Origin: Plasticicumulans acidivorans
GTDB lineage: Bacteria; Pseudomonadota; Gammaproteobacteria; Competibacterales; Competibacteraceae
NCBI RefSeq assembly: GCF_003182095.1
Contig: NZ_QGTJ01000005.1
Span: forward strand, 252,897-316,896
Direction of reading: 5' to 3'
DNA: 64,000 nucleotides
In this document: in pieces, positions 1-8,617 of the stretch
How positions within the stretch are numbered: position 1 is the stretch's first letter
How the letters are laid out: every line of letters starts with the position of its first letter
Position numbers and translations under genes: made by a program
Notes under the pieces: model-generated
What the model was told of the DNA's origin: nothing
What the model saw: the letters and a program-made list of their open reading frames with translations, nothing else
The model's database searches: none

Positions 1-695
1 CTCAGACGATGATCACCGCCTTTGATCAGGGTGAGGCGAACGTCATCGCCGCTGAGCGCTTCAAGCAGTTGCAGGCTGCGCGACCATGGTACGTCGACGT
101 CGGCGGTTCCGTGCAGTAGGCGTGCCGGCTGTGTCAGCGGCAAGGGGGCACGCAGCACCAGATGCCGGCGTCCGTCGTCGAGCAGCTGCGCGGTGATCGG
201 GTAGGGGCCGTCCGCATAGCTCGATGGCAGCAACACCCGGCCGTCACGCTGCAGCACCTGCCGTTGCTCGGTCGTCAGCGCCGGCAGCATCAGATCCTCG
301 GTGAAATCCGGCGCGGCGGCGACGGTCAGCAGTGCGGCGGCCCGCTGCGGGCGGGCCAGCGCGGTGAGAATCGCCAGCCAGGCCCCCATCGACGAACCGA
401 CCAGGATCTGCGGGCCGTCCGTCAGGGCGTCGAGTACGGCAATCGCGTCGCCCGCCCATTGACCGATGCAACCGTCTTCGAAGCGCCCGCCGGAGGCGCC
501 ATGGCCACTGTAGTCAAAGCGCAGGAAGGCACGGCCGCGGGCCTGAGCCCAGGCCTGCAGCCAGCCGGCCTTGAGGCCGGTCATGTCCGAGTGGAAGCCG
601 CCGAGGAACATCACGCCGGGGCCTTGCCCGGCGCAGCGCACATAGGCGAGACGTTCGCCGCCGTCGCGTTCGAGAACGCCTTCGGTCACGCTCAT
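1..695 (-). CDS. alpha/beta hydrolase (partial, C-terminus beyond window)
   Basis: This is the last visible gene of the PTS chain. Its ATG at 695 overlaps the EI stop codon by 4 bp, which suggests translational coupling. About 231 residues are visible. The fold is alpha/beta hydrolase: a GGFHSD oxyanion-type loop near residue 32, RFDYSGHG near 59-66, a nucleophile elbow GSSMGAW with Ser102, an acid in GTADVDVPW (Asp199 or Asp201), and a catalytic His229 in GGDH. It resembles the short ABHD10-like serine hydrolases, with little cap domain. There is no signal peptide, so it should be cytoplasmic. The substrate cannot be read from sequence. The missing part is probably only the last helix. Confidence 0.8.
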   Translation of the reverse strand, partial: MSVTEGVLERDGGERLAYVRCAGQGPGVMFLGGFHSDMTGLKAGWLQAWAQARGRAFLRFDYSGHGASGGRFEDGCIGQWAGDAIAVLDALTDGPQILVGSSMGAWLAILTALARPQRAAALLTVAAAPDFTEDLMLPALTTEQRQVLQRDGRVLLPSSYADGPYPITAQLLDDGRRHLVLRAPLPLTQPARLLHGTADVDVPWSRSLQLLEALSGDDVRLTLIKGGDHRL

Positions 696-2422
696 GCCGT
701 CAGCGCCTGCAGGCGCTCGGCGAGCTCATCGGCCATGTCGATTTCAAGCATTGCGTTCACGGCGGCCGCCACTTCGCCGATGTCGGTATCGCGGATCGCC
801 CGCTTGACCTCCAGCACGCTGTTCGGATGCATCGAGAACTGTTCCAGTCCGAGTCCGAGCAGCAGGCGGGTGTAGCGTGAATCACCGGCCATTTCGCCGC
901 ACATCGTCACCGGGATGCCGGCGGCGCGGCCGGCGCGCAGCGTGTTGGCGATCAGCGCGAGGACGGCCGGGTGCAGCGGGTCGTAGAGGTAGTTGACCTC
1001 GTCATCGATGCGGTCGATCGCCAGCGTGTACTGGATCAGGTCGTTGGTGCCGATGGACAGAAAATCGAGGTGGCGGGCGAAATGCGCGGCGCACACTGCG
1101 GCGGCGGGGACTTCGATCATGCCGCCAAGGGCGAGCTGCTCATCGAAGGGGATGTGCTGCTCGCGCAGTTCTGCGCGCGTCTCCTCGATCAGGCGGCGTA
1201 CCTGCATGACCTCGTGCAGCGTCGAGAGCATCGGGATCATCACTTTGACCGGCCCGTGGTGTGAGGCACGCAGGATCGCGCGCAACTGCGGCCGGCACAT
1301 TTCCTGGTCTTTCAGCCACAGGCGCACGCCGCGCAGGCCGAGTGCCGGGTTGGTGGCGACCGGGCCGCGGCGTCCGCCGTCGACCTGTTTGTCGGCGCCG
1401 AGATCGGCGGTGCGGATGGTCACCGGACGGCCGTCCAGCGTTTTGATGACGTGCAAGTAGGCGGCGAGATGCTCCTCCTCATCCGGTGTATCCGGCCGGT
1501 TCATGTAGAGAAATTCGGTGCGGTACAGGCCGATGCCGTCGGCACCGATGTCGACGACCGCCGGTGCATCCTCCGGCAGTTCGATGTTGGCGAGCAGGGT
1601 GACGGCCTGACCGTCGCGGCTCAGTGCCGGCTGGCGTTTGAGCTTGGTCAGGCCACGGCGCTGGCGCTGTTCCTCTTTCTGCCGGGTGCGATAGTGATTG
1701 AGGATGTCCTCGTCGAGCTCGGTGAGGACGACACCGAGCTGTCCGTCGACGATGATGATTTCGTCGTCGGCGAGCAGGCGGCGGGCATGGCGCACGCCGA
1801 CGATCGCCGGGATACCGAGATTGCGGGCGAGGATCGCCGTGTGCGACAGCGGCCCGCCGTACTCGGTGATGAAGGCGGCCACTCCCTGATGCGGCATCAG
1901 GATGGTATCGGCCGGCGTCAGATCGTCGGCGATGACGATACGCCCTTCCAGGCGGCTGGCGAGCAGGTCGGGGGCCGGTTCGTCGCTGAGCAGGACGTCC
2001 TGCACACGGCGCACGACATGGTCGACGTCGTCGCGTCGTGCGCGCAGGTAGGCGTCGTCCATGTCGTCGAACACCTGCACCAGCAGGTCGCGCTGCAGCT
2101 TGAGTGCCCATTCGGCATTGCAGGCATGGTTGCGGATCAGCCGCACCGGCGCTTCGGTCAGTGCCGGATCGGCCAGCATCAGCAGATGGGCGTCGATGAA
2201 AGAGGTGAATTCCGCCGGGACGTTCGGTGCCACGCGGGCGCGGATGTCTTCGAGCTGTTTGCGGGCCTCGGCGACGGCCGCCTCGAAACGCAGGACTTCA
2301 TCTTCGACCAGATCTTGCGGGATCGCGTACTCGATGACTTCCGGCTGATTGCGCTGCAGGTGATAGCTGACGCCGATCGCACAGCCGCGGGAGACACCGA
2401 TCCCATGCAGCGCGAGCGGCAT
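692..2422 (-). CDS. ptsI: PTS enzyme I (phosphoenolpyruvate-protein phosphotransferase)
   Basis: Enzyme I takes phosphate from phosphoenolpyruvate and passes it to HPr. The protein is about 576 residues, the size of classical EI, with no N-terminal GAF domain as found in PtsP. The HPr-binding and phosphohistidine part comes first, with the active-site His194 in GGPLSHTAILAR. The PEP-binding barrel follows, with RTEFLYM and the conserved MCGEMAGD cysteine loop. I chose the ATG at 2422 because the protein then begins MPLALHGIGVSRG, typical of the family, and lies 4 bp behind the HPr stop; an in-frame start at 2506 would overlap HPr by 80 bp. No EIIB or EIIC permease lies nearby, so the phosphate flow is probably regulatory. 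Confidence 0.93.
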   Translation of the reverse strand: MPLALHGIGVSRGCAIGVSYHLQRNQPEVIEYAIPQDLVEDEVLRFEAAVAEARKQLEDIRARVAPNVPAEFTSFIDAHLLMLADPALTEAPVRLIRNHACNAEWALKLQRDLLVQVFDDMDDAYLRARRDDVDHVVRRVQDVLLSDEPAPDLLASRLEGRIVIADDLTPADTILMPHQGVAAFITEYGGPLSHTAILARNLGIPAIVGVRHARRLLADDEIIIVDGQLGVVLTELDEDILNHYRTRQKEEQRQRRGLTKLKRQPALSRDGQAVTLLANIELPEDAPAVVDIGADGIGLYRTEFLYMNRPDTPDEEEHLAAYLHVIKTLDGRPVTIRTADLGADKQVDGGRRGPVATNPALGLRGVRLWLKDQEMCRPQLRAILRASHHGPVKVMIPMLSTLHEVMQVRRLIEETRAELREQHIPFDEQLALGGMIEVPAAAVCAAHFARHLDFLSIGTNDLIQYTLAIDRIDDEVNYLYDPLHPAVLALIANTLRAGRAAGIPVTMCGEMAGDSRYTRLLLGLGLEQFSMHPNSVLEVKRAIRDTDIGEVAAAVNAMLEIDMADELAERLQALTA

Positions 2423-2426
2423 GACG

Positions 2427-2696
2427 TCACTCGCTCTCGCCGAAGCGCTCAGCGACCAGCTGCGCCAGCCGCTCGATGGCCTCCTCGGCATCATTGCCGT
2501 CGGCAATCAGCGTAATCGTCGAGCCCTTGGCGGCGGCGAGCATCATGACGCCCATGATGCTCTTGCCGTTGATGGTCCGTTCCCCTTTGCGCACCTGGAT
2601 CTGCGCGGCGAAATTGGAGGCGAGGGTGACGAATTTGGCGGCGGCGCGTGCGTGCAGGCCGAGTTTGTTGACGATGGGGACGTCGCGATGGATCAC
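2427..2696 (-). CDS. ptsH: phosphocarrier protein HPr
   Basis: This is an 89-residue HPr, the small phosphate shuttle between EI and EIIA proteins. His15 lies in the catalytic LGLHARAAAK motif. Ser46 in GKSIMGVMML matches the regulatory serine phosphorylated by HPr kinase, and hprK is four genes upstream in the same chain. It overlaps the EIIA gene by 4 bp (ATGA). In enterics the equivalent gene beside rapZ is npr; here the retained Ser46 context and the neighbouring HprK make a dual His/Ser-regulated HPr more likely. Confidence 0.93.
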   Translation of the reverse strand: MIHRDVPIVNKLGLHARAAAKFVTLASNFAAQIQVRKGERTINGKSIMGVMMLAAAKGSTITLIADGNDAEEAIERLAQLVAERFGESE

Positions 2697-3097
2697 GGCA
2701 TTCTCGTTTCGGCTGTGGACAGGACGATGCCCTCGGCACCGGCGCTCGCTGCTTTCTGGGCAAGCTCCGGCAGGCTCAGGCGGCAGTAGTTCATGACGCG
2801 GATCAGCATCGGCAGGCTGAGTCCGGCGATGACGATGACATTGCCCTCGTCAAGCAGGCGGTTAGCGATGTTCGATGGGGTCGAGCCGTAGATGTCGGTG
2901 AGCACCAGCACGCCCTCGCCGGAATCGACACTGAGCAGGCGTTCGCGCGCTTCACGCGCCAGTGCATCAGGGTCGCAGCGTTCGCCGATACCCAGCGTTG
3001 CGGCGTTCATCGGGCAATGGGCGAACGTGGTCGTCGCGGTGTTCAGCAATTCCTCACCCACGCGGTTATGGGTGATCAGCAGCAGGCCGACGCTCAT
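2693..3097 (-). CDS. PTS EIIA component, mannose/fructose family
   Basis: This is a stand-alone 134-residue EIIA of the mannose type (PF03610). His10 in LITHNRVGEELL is the predicted phosphorylation site, and TDIYGSTPSNIA near residue 68 is the conserved second loop. No IIB, IIC or IID partner is fused or adjacent. With EI, HPr, PtsN and HprK around it, the protein probably ends a regulatory phosphorelay rather than feeding sugar uptake. It overlaps rapZ upstream and the HPr gene downstream by 4 bp each. Similar orphan EIIA(Man) genes occur beside hprK and rapZ in many proteobacteria. Confidence 0.9.
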   Translation of the reverse strand: MSVGLLLITHNRVGEELLNTATTTFAHCPMNAATLGIGERCDPDALAREARERLLSVDSGEGVLVLTDIYGSTPSNIANRLLDEGNVIVIAGLSLPMLIRVMNYCRLSLPELAQKAASAGAEGIVLSTAETRMP

Positions 3098-3954
3098 GAC
3101 AGCTCCCGGTGGCGGATCGACACGCTGCGCTGCGCGGCCAGAAAGCGGGCGGCGAGTCGCTCGGTGACGTAGACGGAACGATGCTGGCCGCCGGTGCAGC
3201 CGATCGCGATCGTCAGATAGCTGCGACTGCCGGTTTCGAAGGACGGGATCCAGCGTTCGAGGAAGGTGGCGATATCGTCGATCATGGCTTCGACCTCGGC
3301 ATGGGTGCGCAGAAACTCGACGACCGGTGCATCACGGCCATTGAGCGGGCGCAGCTCGAGCTGCCAGTGCGGGTTGGGCAGGTTGCGGACGTCGAAGACG
3401 AAATCGGCGTTGTCCGGCAGCCCGTTCTTGAAGCCGAAGGACTGGAAGACGATCGCCGGATGCACGTTTGCTTCCCCATGCAAACGTACTCGCACGAGCT
3501 CGCGCAGCTCATGGACGTTGGTGTGGCTGGTGTCGAACATCAGCGTCGCGTGCGCAGCGATCGGGGCGAGCAGGCGGCGTTCTTCGTGAATGGCTTCGAG
3601 CAGCGGCATGCCGGTGTCGGCTGTCAGCGGATGCATGCGCCGCGTGTCGCTGAAGCGTTTGATCAGGGTTTCGTCGTCGGCCTGCAGGAAGACGATTTCG
3701 ATGTCAATGCCGGTGCCGCGCAGCTCACTGATGACTTCCGGAAAGCGGATGAGCTCGTCACGAAAATTGCGCGAATCGATGCCGACGGCGGCGGTCGGGA
3801 AGTCGGCGCGGCGACGGGCGAGGAGCTCCTCGGAGAATGGTTTGAGCAGGGCAAGCGGCAGATTGTCGACGCAATAATCGTTCAGGTCTTCCAGGGTCGC
3901 GAGCGCGACGCTTTTGCCCGAGCCCGAAAGCCCGCTGACGATGATCATCCTCAT
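3094..3954 (-). CDS. rapZ: RNase adapter protein RapZ
   Basis: RapZ is a P-loop protein of 286 residues. In E. coli it guides RNase E to the small RNA GlmZ and so controls GlmS and amino-sugar supply for the envelope. The start at 3954 gives MRMIIVSGLSGSGKS, with the Walker A motif at residues 8-15, and overlaps the hprK stop by 4 bp. Earlier in-frame starts would run deep into hprK. The C-terminal half contains IGCTGGQHRSVYV, diagnostic of the family. Whether a GlmZ-like RNA exists here cannot be seen in this window. Confidence 0.94.
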   Translation of the reverse strand: MRMIIVSGLSGSGKSVALATLEDLNDYCVDNLPLALLKPFSEELLARRRADFPTAAVGIDSRNFRDELIRFPEVISELRGTGIDIEIVFLQADDETLIKRFSDTRRMHPLTADTGMPLLEAIHEERRLLAPIAAHATLMFDTSHTNVHELRELVRVRLHGEANVHPAIVFQSFGFKNGLPDNADFVFDVRNLPNPHWQLELRPLNGRDAPVVEFLRTHAEVEAMIDDIATFLERWIPSFETGSRSYLTIAIGCTGGQHRSVYVTERLAARFLAAQRSVSIRHRELS

Positions 3955-4898
3955 GATGTGTGTGCCGTCATTTCGAGTTGCAGTCGTTCCATCAGGTCCT
4001 GGTCGGCGTTGTAGCCGCTCAGACGCAGGATGTGGTCGCGAACCGCACATTCGACGAGCACGGCGAGGTTGCGCCCGGGTGCGATCGGCAGCGTGATCGC
4101 GGGGATCGCGACGTCAAGGATGTAACGCGTGGTGCGGGCTCCCTGCAAACGCACCTCCGGCGCCAGCATGGTTTCCTCAAGACGAGCGAGGTTGACGATC
4201 AACCGCAGGCGTTTGTTGCGCTTGACGGCGCTGTCGCCAAACATGCGCCGCACGTTGAGGATGCCGAGGCCGCGGACTTCCAGAAAATTGCGCAGTGACT
4301 CGGGGCAGGTGCCTTCGATGACCTGCGGTGCGACGCGGGTGAGCTTGGGAGCGTCATCGGCGATCAGGCGGTGGCCGCGGCTCAGCAGCTCCAGGGCCAG
4401 TTCGCTCTTGCCGGTGCTGCTCTCACCGGTGAGCATCACGCCCAGCCCGTAGACTTCCAGGAACACGCCGTGCAGCACGGTGGAGGTCGCGTCGAGTTCG
4501 TGCTGATAGTCGCTCAGCCGGTCCAGGACTTCGCCGGGGCTGGCCGGCGAATGCCACAACGGCGTGCCGAGGCGGTCGGCTGCCGTTTGCAGTTCGGTGG
4601 CGAGCGGTGTATCGCCGCAGAGGATCATTGCCCCGAGCGGGGCGGCGAGCAGGCGATCGAACAGGGCGGTGCGGGCGGTGCCGTCGAGGGCGGCGAGAAA
4701 GCCCAGTTCTTCGCGTCCGAGCACCTGTACCCGCGGCGGGTTGACGAGGTTCATCAGGCCGCCGAGCGAGCGCGGCGGCAGGCATTCACCGGCCTGGCAC
4801 AGCAGACGTGACGCTCCCCCGCGGCCTCCCAGCCAGCGCAGTTCGAGCGGCCCTTGCAGGGCGACGAAAGCATGCTCTGCCGGCAGTGCCGCGATCAT
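3951..4898 (-). CDS. hprK: HPr kinase/phosphorylase
   Basis: HprK phosphorylates and dephosphorylates the regulatory serine of HPr. The 315-residue product has the N-terminal HprK domain with RVQVLGREE near residue 56, a catalytic His143 in LHGVFLEVYG, a P-loop GESSTGKS at 158-165, the acidic LIADDAP, and the family signature EVRGLGILNVRRMFG. The start at 4898 is favoured because its ATG overlaps the ptsN stop by 4 bp, like every other junction in this chain; an in-frame start at 4982 would add 28 residues. HprK is absent from enterics but occurs in Xanthomonadales and several other gammaproteobacteria. Confidence 0.93.
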   Translation of the reverse strand: MIAALPAEHAFVALQGPLELRWLGGRGGASRLLCQAGECLPPRSLGGLMNLVNPPRVQVLGREELGFLAALDGTARTALFDRLLAAPLGAMILCGDTPLATELQTAADRLGTPLWHSPASPGEVLDRLSDYQHELDATSTVLHGVFLEVYGLGVMLTGESSTGKSELALELLSRGHRLIADDAPKLTRVAPQVIEGTCPESLRNFLEVRGLGILNVRRMFGDSAVKRNKRLRLIVNLARLEETMLAPEVRLQGARTTRYILDVAIPAITLPIAPGRNLAVLVECAVRDHILRLSGYNADQDLMERLQLEMTAHTS

Positions 4899-5368
4899 GT
4901 CATGATCGAATCCGACGGCGTCCAGCGTGTCAGCAGGGTATAGAGCTCGGCATCGGCCGTCGTCGCGCGCAGGCGCTCGCAAAATACCCGGTCGCTGAAC
5001 ATTTCGGCGAGGTAGGCCAGGATCTTCAGGTGCTCGTCGGTGAAATGTTCAGGGACGAGCAGCGCGAATACGAGGTCGACCGGTTGCTGGTCGATGGCGT
5101 CGAAATCGACACCCTTGGCCAGTCGGATAAACGCGCCCAGCGCGTGTTCAGTGCCGCCCAGCCGGCCATGCGGCAGGGCGACACCGTTGCCCAGCCCGGT
5201 ACTGCCCAGGCGTTCGCGTCCGACGAGGCTGTCGAAGATGGCTCGGGAATCGAGCTTGTCGCCCCCGGCCGCGATCAACTCGCTGACCAGATCAAGCACG
5301 CGTTTCTTACTGGCCACGTCGTGGCTGCAGACGACGCGCTCGGTGCTCAGCAGCTCGGTGATGTTCAT
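4895..5368 (-). CDS. ptsN: nitrogen regulatory EIIA (EIIA-Ntr)
   Basis: PtsN is a 157-residue EIIA of the fructose/mannitol family. It acts as a regulator, for example of potassium transport and sensor kinases, rather than in sugar import. The phosphorylatable His67 lies in NGVALPHGRL, and GRERLGSTGLG just before it is family-typical. It lies 24 bp behind hpf, the usual rpoN-hpf-ptsN order, and opens the overlapping chain to hprK, rapZ, EIIA, HPr and EI. Confidence 0.95.
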   Translation of the reverse strand: MNITELLSTERVVCSHDVASKKRVLDLVSELIAAGGDKLDSRAIFDSLVGRERLGSTGLGNGVALPHGRLGGTEHALGAFIRLAKGVDFDAIDQQPVDLVFALLVPEHFTDEHLKILAYLAEMFSDRVFCERLRATTADAELYTLLTRWTPSDSIMT

Positions 5369-5392
5369 GGGCGGCCGGGGAGGTAGTGGGGA

Positions 5393-5710
5393 TTAAGATG
5401 GTGTGACGACTTTTTCGTCCCGATGGTGGTCGGTCTGCTTTTCCTTATGCTTTTTGATTTGACGATCAATCTTATCGGCGAGTACGTCAATAGCGGCGTA
5501 CATGTCCTCCTCAATGGCGTCCGCATGGAGGTCATTATTGGCGACATGCAGCGTTGCCTCAGCCTTCTGCCGCAGCTTCTCGACGCTGAGAATCACGTGG
5601 GCGCTGGTTACACCCTCATAGTGGCGCTCGATCTTGCCGATCTTTTCCTGCACGTAGTCGCGCAGCGCCTGAGTGATCTCGACGTGGTGCCCGGTCAGGT
5701 TGATTTGCAT
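5393..5710 (-). CDS. hpf: ribosome hibernation promoting factor, short form
   Basis: This 105-residue protein binds the 30S decoding centre and helps make inactive 100S ribosomes in stationary phase. It starts MQINLTGHHVEIT and contains the beta-alpha repeat fold with the KIGKIERHYE helix. It lacks the long C-terminal dimerisation domain of long HPF. The start at 5710 is preceded by a good ribosome binding site (AGGAG). The upstream in-frame extension to 5815 would overlap rpoN and has no family similarity. It follows rpoN as in most gammaproteobacteria. Confidence 0.93.
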   Translation of the reverse strand: MQINLTGHHVEITQALRDYVQEKIGKIERHYEGVTSAHVILSVEKLRQKAEATLHVANNDLHADAIEEDMYAAIDVLADKIDRQIKKHKEKQTDHHRDEKVVTPS

Positions 5711-5811
5711 GGTGAACTCCTGGCTTGCAGAAAAGGAGCGTGCCCTGGCTGGTCTGCCTTGAACCGATACCTGTGGCTCGCTCCGTGGGGCGCGCAGCGC
5801 GGTTCGGTTGT

Positions 5812-7278
5812 TCAACCGATCCGCTTGCGATCTGTCGATGAGGGGATGGACATGGCTTCACGATATTTGGCTACTGTGCGCCGTGCAACCTGAATTCCTT
5901 CGGCTGCCAGCAGCTCCGCAAGTTTGCTGTCGCTGTAGGGTTTCTGCACGTTTTCTTGCGCGATCAGCTTCTTGATCATGGCCTGGATGGCGATCGAAGA
6001 GGCTTCTCCGCCGTCCGTGGTGGATACGTGACTTGAGAAAAAGTATTTGAGCTCGAAGATGCCGCGCGGCGTGTGCATGTATTTCTGCGTGGTTACCCGC
6101 GAAATGGTCGACTCGTGCATCTCGACGGATTCAGCGATGTCGCGCAGCACCAGCGGGCGCATGTACTCGGGGCCGTGCTCGAAGAAGGCCTGCTGGCGCT
6201 CGACGATGCAGCGGGCGACCTTGAGCAGGGTTTCGTGACGGTTGCGCAGGCTCTTCAGGAACCAGCGGGCTTCCTGCAGGTGGTTCTTCAGGTACTGGTT
6301 GTCGGCACTGCTGTCGGCACGGCGTACCAGGCGTGCGTATTCGGCATTGATGCGCAGCTTCGGCGCACTGTCCGGATTGAGGTCGACATGCCAGCCGCCA
6401 TCGTTGCCGCGGTAGACGAAAACATCCGGCACGACATAGGGCGCCTGCTCGGACGATATCTGCGTGCCGGGATGCGGATTAAGGCTCTGGATCAGCGCGA
6501 TGACTTCCTGCAGCTGCTCCCGGGTCAGCCGCATGCGGCGCATCAGCAGGTTGAAATCGCGGCCGGCGAGCAGTTCGAGGTATTGCGCAACCAGCTGGCG
6601 CGCTTCACTGCGCCAGGGTGTGTCCTCCGGCAGCGCTCCGAGCTGCAGCTGCAGGCATTCCGCCGCATTGCGCGCGCAGACGCCGGGTGGGTCGAAGTGC
6701 TGCAGCCGGTGCAGTACGGCTTCGACCTCATCGGCTTCGGTATCGGGGAAGTCTTCGCGGACACCCTCAAGGATGTCGCTCATCGGCACTGTCAGATAGC
6801 CCGATTCGTCGGTGGCGTCGATGAGTGCGCCGGCGATGGCCAGGTCGGATGGCGTGAACGGTGTCAGCTCCATCTGCCAGGTCAGATGGTCGTGCAGGGT
6901 CGAGGCGCCGCTGCCGTGATTCTCGAACAGGTCGCGGCCGTCCTCGTCATCATTGCGGGAAAACGAGGTCGAGCCGTCGTAACTGTCGTAGATGTCTTCC
7001 CAGTTTGAATCGACCGCGAGCTCGTCGGGCAGGGTTTCGGTCGGGGCGTTTTCCGGGCGGTCATGCGCGGCGGGAACCGTTTCGGTCAGCGCGGTTTCCG
7101 CCGGTGGTGCTTCTTCACCGCCCTCGTCGGAACGTTCCAGCATCAGATTCGAATCGAGGGCGGCCTGAATTTCCGCCTGCAGGTCGAGACTCGACAACTG
7201 CAGCAGGCGGATGGCCTGCTGCAACTGCGGCGTCATGGTCAGGTGCTGACCCAGGCGGAGTTGTAGAGACTGTCTCAT
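5812..7278 (-). CDS. rpoN: RNA polymerase sigma-54 factor
   Basis: RpoN directs polymerase to -24/-12 promoters and needs an NtrC-type activator such as the PilR encoded later in this window. The 488-residue protein has a glutamine-rich region I (LGQHLTMTPQLQQAIRLLQ), an acidic region II near residues 45-115, a core-binding region, and the RpoN box ARRTVAKYRE close to the C-terminus. The 89-bp gap to lptB contains a candidate extended -10 promoter flanked by repeated dyads, so rpoN may have its own regulated promoter. Confidence 0.97.
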   Translation of the reverse strand: MRQSLQLRLGQHLTMTPQLQQAIRLLQLSSLDLQAEIQAALDSNLMLERSDEGGEEAPPAETALTETVPAAHDRPENAPTETLPDELAVDSNWEDIYDSYDGSTSFSRNDDEDGRDLFENHGSGASTLHDHLTWQMELTPFTPSDLAIAGALIDATDESGYLTVPMSDILEGVREDFPDTEADEVEAVLHRLQHFDPPGVCARNAAECLQLQLGALPEDTPWRSEARQLVAQYLELLAGRDFNLLMRRMRLTREQLQEVIALIQSLNPHPGTQISSEQAPYVVPDVFVYRGNDGGWHVDLNPDSAPKLRINAEYARLVRRADSSADNQYLKNHLQEARWFLKSLRNRHETLLKVARCIVERQQAFFEHGPEYMRPLVLRDIAESVEMHESTISRVTTQKYMHTPRGIFELKYFFSSHVSTTDGGEASSIAIQAMIKKLIAQENVQKPYSDSKLAELLAAEGIQVARRTVAKYREAMSIPSSTDRKRIG

Positions 7279-7308
7279 CAGACGCGGCTCGGTACTGGAA
7301 CAATCAAA

Positions 7309-7342
7309 GGAACACTATGTGCCTTATAGCACACGATGTGCC
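7309..7342 (-). promoter_or_regulatory. candidate rpoN promoter with two operator-like dyads
   Basis: Read on the minus strand, two similar 15-bp elements, GGCACATCGTGTGCT (7342-7328) and GGCACATAGTGTTCC (7323-7309), lie 19 bp apart start to start. The first contains a perfect GCACA/TGTGC dyad. Between them is an extended -10, TGCTATAAG (7331-7323). The first element also fits the GG-N10-GC spacing of a sigma-54 promoter, with one mismatch at the -12 TTGC. Either reading would put rpoN under specific control. The assignment is by eye only. Confidence 0.4.
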
Positions 7343-7367
7343 AAGTCGAGCCAAGTTAACGCAATCG

Positions 7368-8093
7368 TCAGAGACGGAAATGCTCGCCGAGATAAACCTC
7401 GCGTACCTGGCGGTCGGCGAGGATGTCCTGCGGCTGGCCGGTGGCAATGACGCGGCCGTCGGCCAGGATGTAGGCGCGGTCGCAGATGCCGAGGGTTTCG
7501 CGGACGTTGTGGTCGGTGATCAGCACGCCGATATCGCGCTCGCAGAGGTGGCGGACGATGCGCTGGATGTCATTGACAGAAAGTGGATCGACGCCGGCAA
7601 AAGGTTCGTCGAGCAACATGAATCGTGGCTCGGCGGCCAGCGCTCGGGCAATTTCCACGCGCCGGCGCTCGCCGCCTGACAGCGAAATGCCGAGGCTGTC
7701 GCGCAGGTGGCCGACGTTGAGCTCGTGCAGCAGTTCCTCGGCGCGTTCGACCCGTGCTTGGCGGTTCAGGTCGCTGCGTGTTTCGAGGATCGCCAGGACG
7801 TTTTCCAGCACCGTCATCTTGCGAAAGACCGAAGCTTCCTGCGGCAGGTAGCCAACGCCCAGTCGCGCGCGCGCATGCATCGGCAGGGCGGTGATCTCGT
7901 GCTCGTCGAGCAGCACATGGCCTTCATCGCAGGGGATCAGGCCGACGATCATGTAAAAGCTGGTGGTCTTGCCGGCGCCGTTCGGCCCGAGCAGGCCTAC
8001 CACCTCACCGCTGTCGACATGAACGCTTGCAGCGTCGACGACACGCCGTCCCTTGTAACGTTTCGCGAGTTCGCGGGCTTCGAGACGGGCCAT
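7368..8093 (-). CDS. lptB: LPS export ABC transporter ATPase LptB
   Basis: LptB powers extraction of lipopolysaccharide from the inner membrane with LptF and LptG, which are not in this window. At 241 residues it has the usual length. It has Walker A GPNGAGKT (36-43), the Q-loop region, the signature LSGGERRR near 139, and Walker [14 protein letters not shown] followed by the H-loop LITDHN. It starts 2 bp after the lptA stop, in the order lptC-lptA-lptB. Confidence 0.96.
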   Translation of the reverse strand: MARLEARELAKRYKGRRVVDAASVHVDSGEVVGLLGPNGAGKTTSFYMIVGLIPCDEGHVLLDEHEITALPMHARARLGVGYLPQEASVFRKMTVLENVLAILETRSDLNRQARVERAEELLHELNVGHLRDSLGISLSGGERRRVEIARALAAEPRFMLLDEPFAGVDPLSVNDIQRIVRHLCERDIGVLITDHNVRETLGICDRAYILADGRVIATGQPQDILADRQVREVYLGEHFRL

Positions 8094-8095
8094 GC

Positions 8096-8617
8096 TCAGG
8101 GCTTCGCTGGTTTGGTCGGGGTCTGTGGTTTCGGCTGCAGGATGATCTGCACGCGCTCGGCGCTGGCACCGCTGCGGGCACGCACGACATCCTTGTTGAC
8201 GTCATATTCGAGCCGATCGCCTGTCAGCACATCTTTGCCCTGGGTGATCTTCGCCTTGGTGGTGGCGACGACGATGCCGGACTTGACGTCATAGTCGAGC
8301 TTCATCGATTCGCCGAGCATGTCTTCCTTGTCGGCCGCGGGCTTCTGCTTGAAGGTCGTCGGCTTGCCGAAACTCTCGACGCGCGTGACTTCGCCGTCCT
8401 TGGTGTAGAGGACGACCTTGTCGCCGGTCAGTCGCATCGTGCCCTGGGTGACGACGACATTGCCTTCATAGGTTGCCACGCCGGTCTGCTGATTCATCTC
8501 TGCCCGGTCCGCCACCAGATTGATCGGCTGCTGGCGGTCTTCCGGCAGGGCGTGGGCGAGCAGGGGCGTCAGCAGCGCCAGCCAGACGAGGGGCTTAAGG
8601 CGTGGCGGCTTTGGCAT
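8096..8617 (-). CDS. lptA: LPS transport periplasmic bridge protein LptA
   Basis: LptA polymerises into the periplasmic bridge that carries LPS from LptC to LptD. From the start at 8617 the product is 173 residues, with a signal peptide (basic start, hydrophobic stretch [14 protein letters not shown]) and an OstA-like repeat region with NLVADRAEM and [14 protein letters not shown]. This start overlaps lptC by 23 bp; the alternative ATG at 8644 would only lengthen the pre-signal region. The C-terminal tail is rich in proline, threonine and lysine. Confidence 0.9.
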   Translation of the reverse strand: MPKPPRLKPLVWLALLTPLLAHALPEDRQQPINLVADRAEMNQQTGVATYEGNVVVTQGTMRLTGDKVVLYTKDGEVTRVESFGKPTTFKQKPAADKEDMLGESMKLDYDVKSGIVVATTKAKITQGKDVLTGDRLEYDVNKDVVRARSGASAERVQIILQPKPQTPTKPAKP

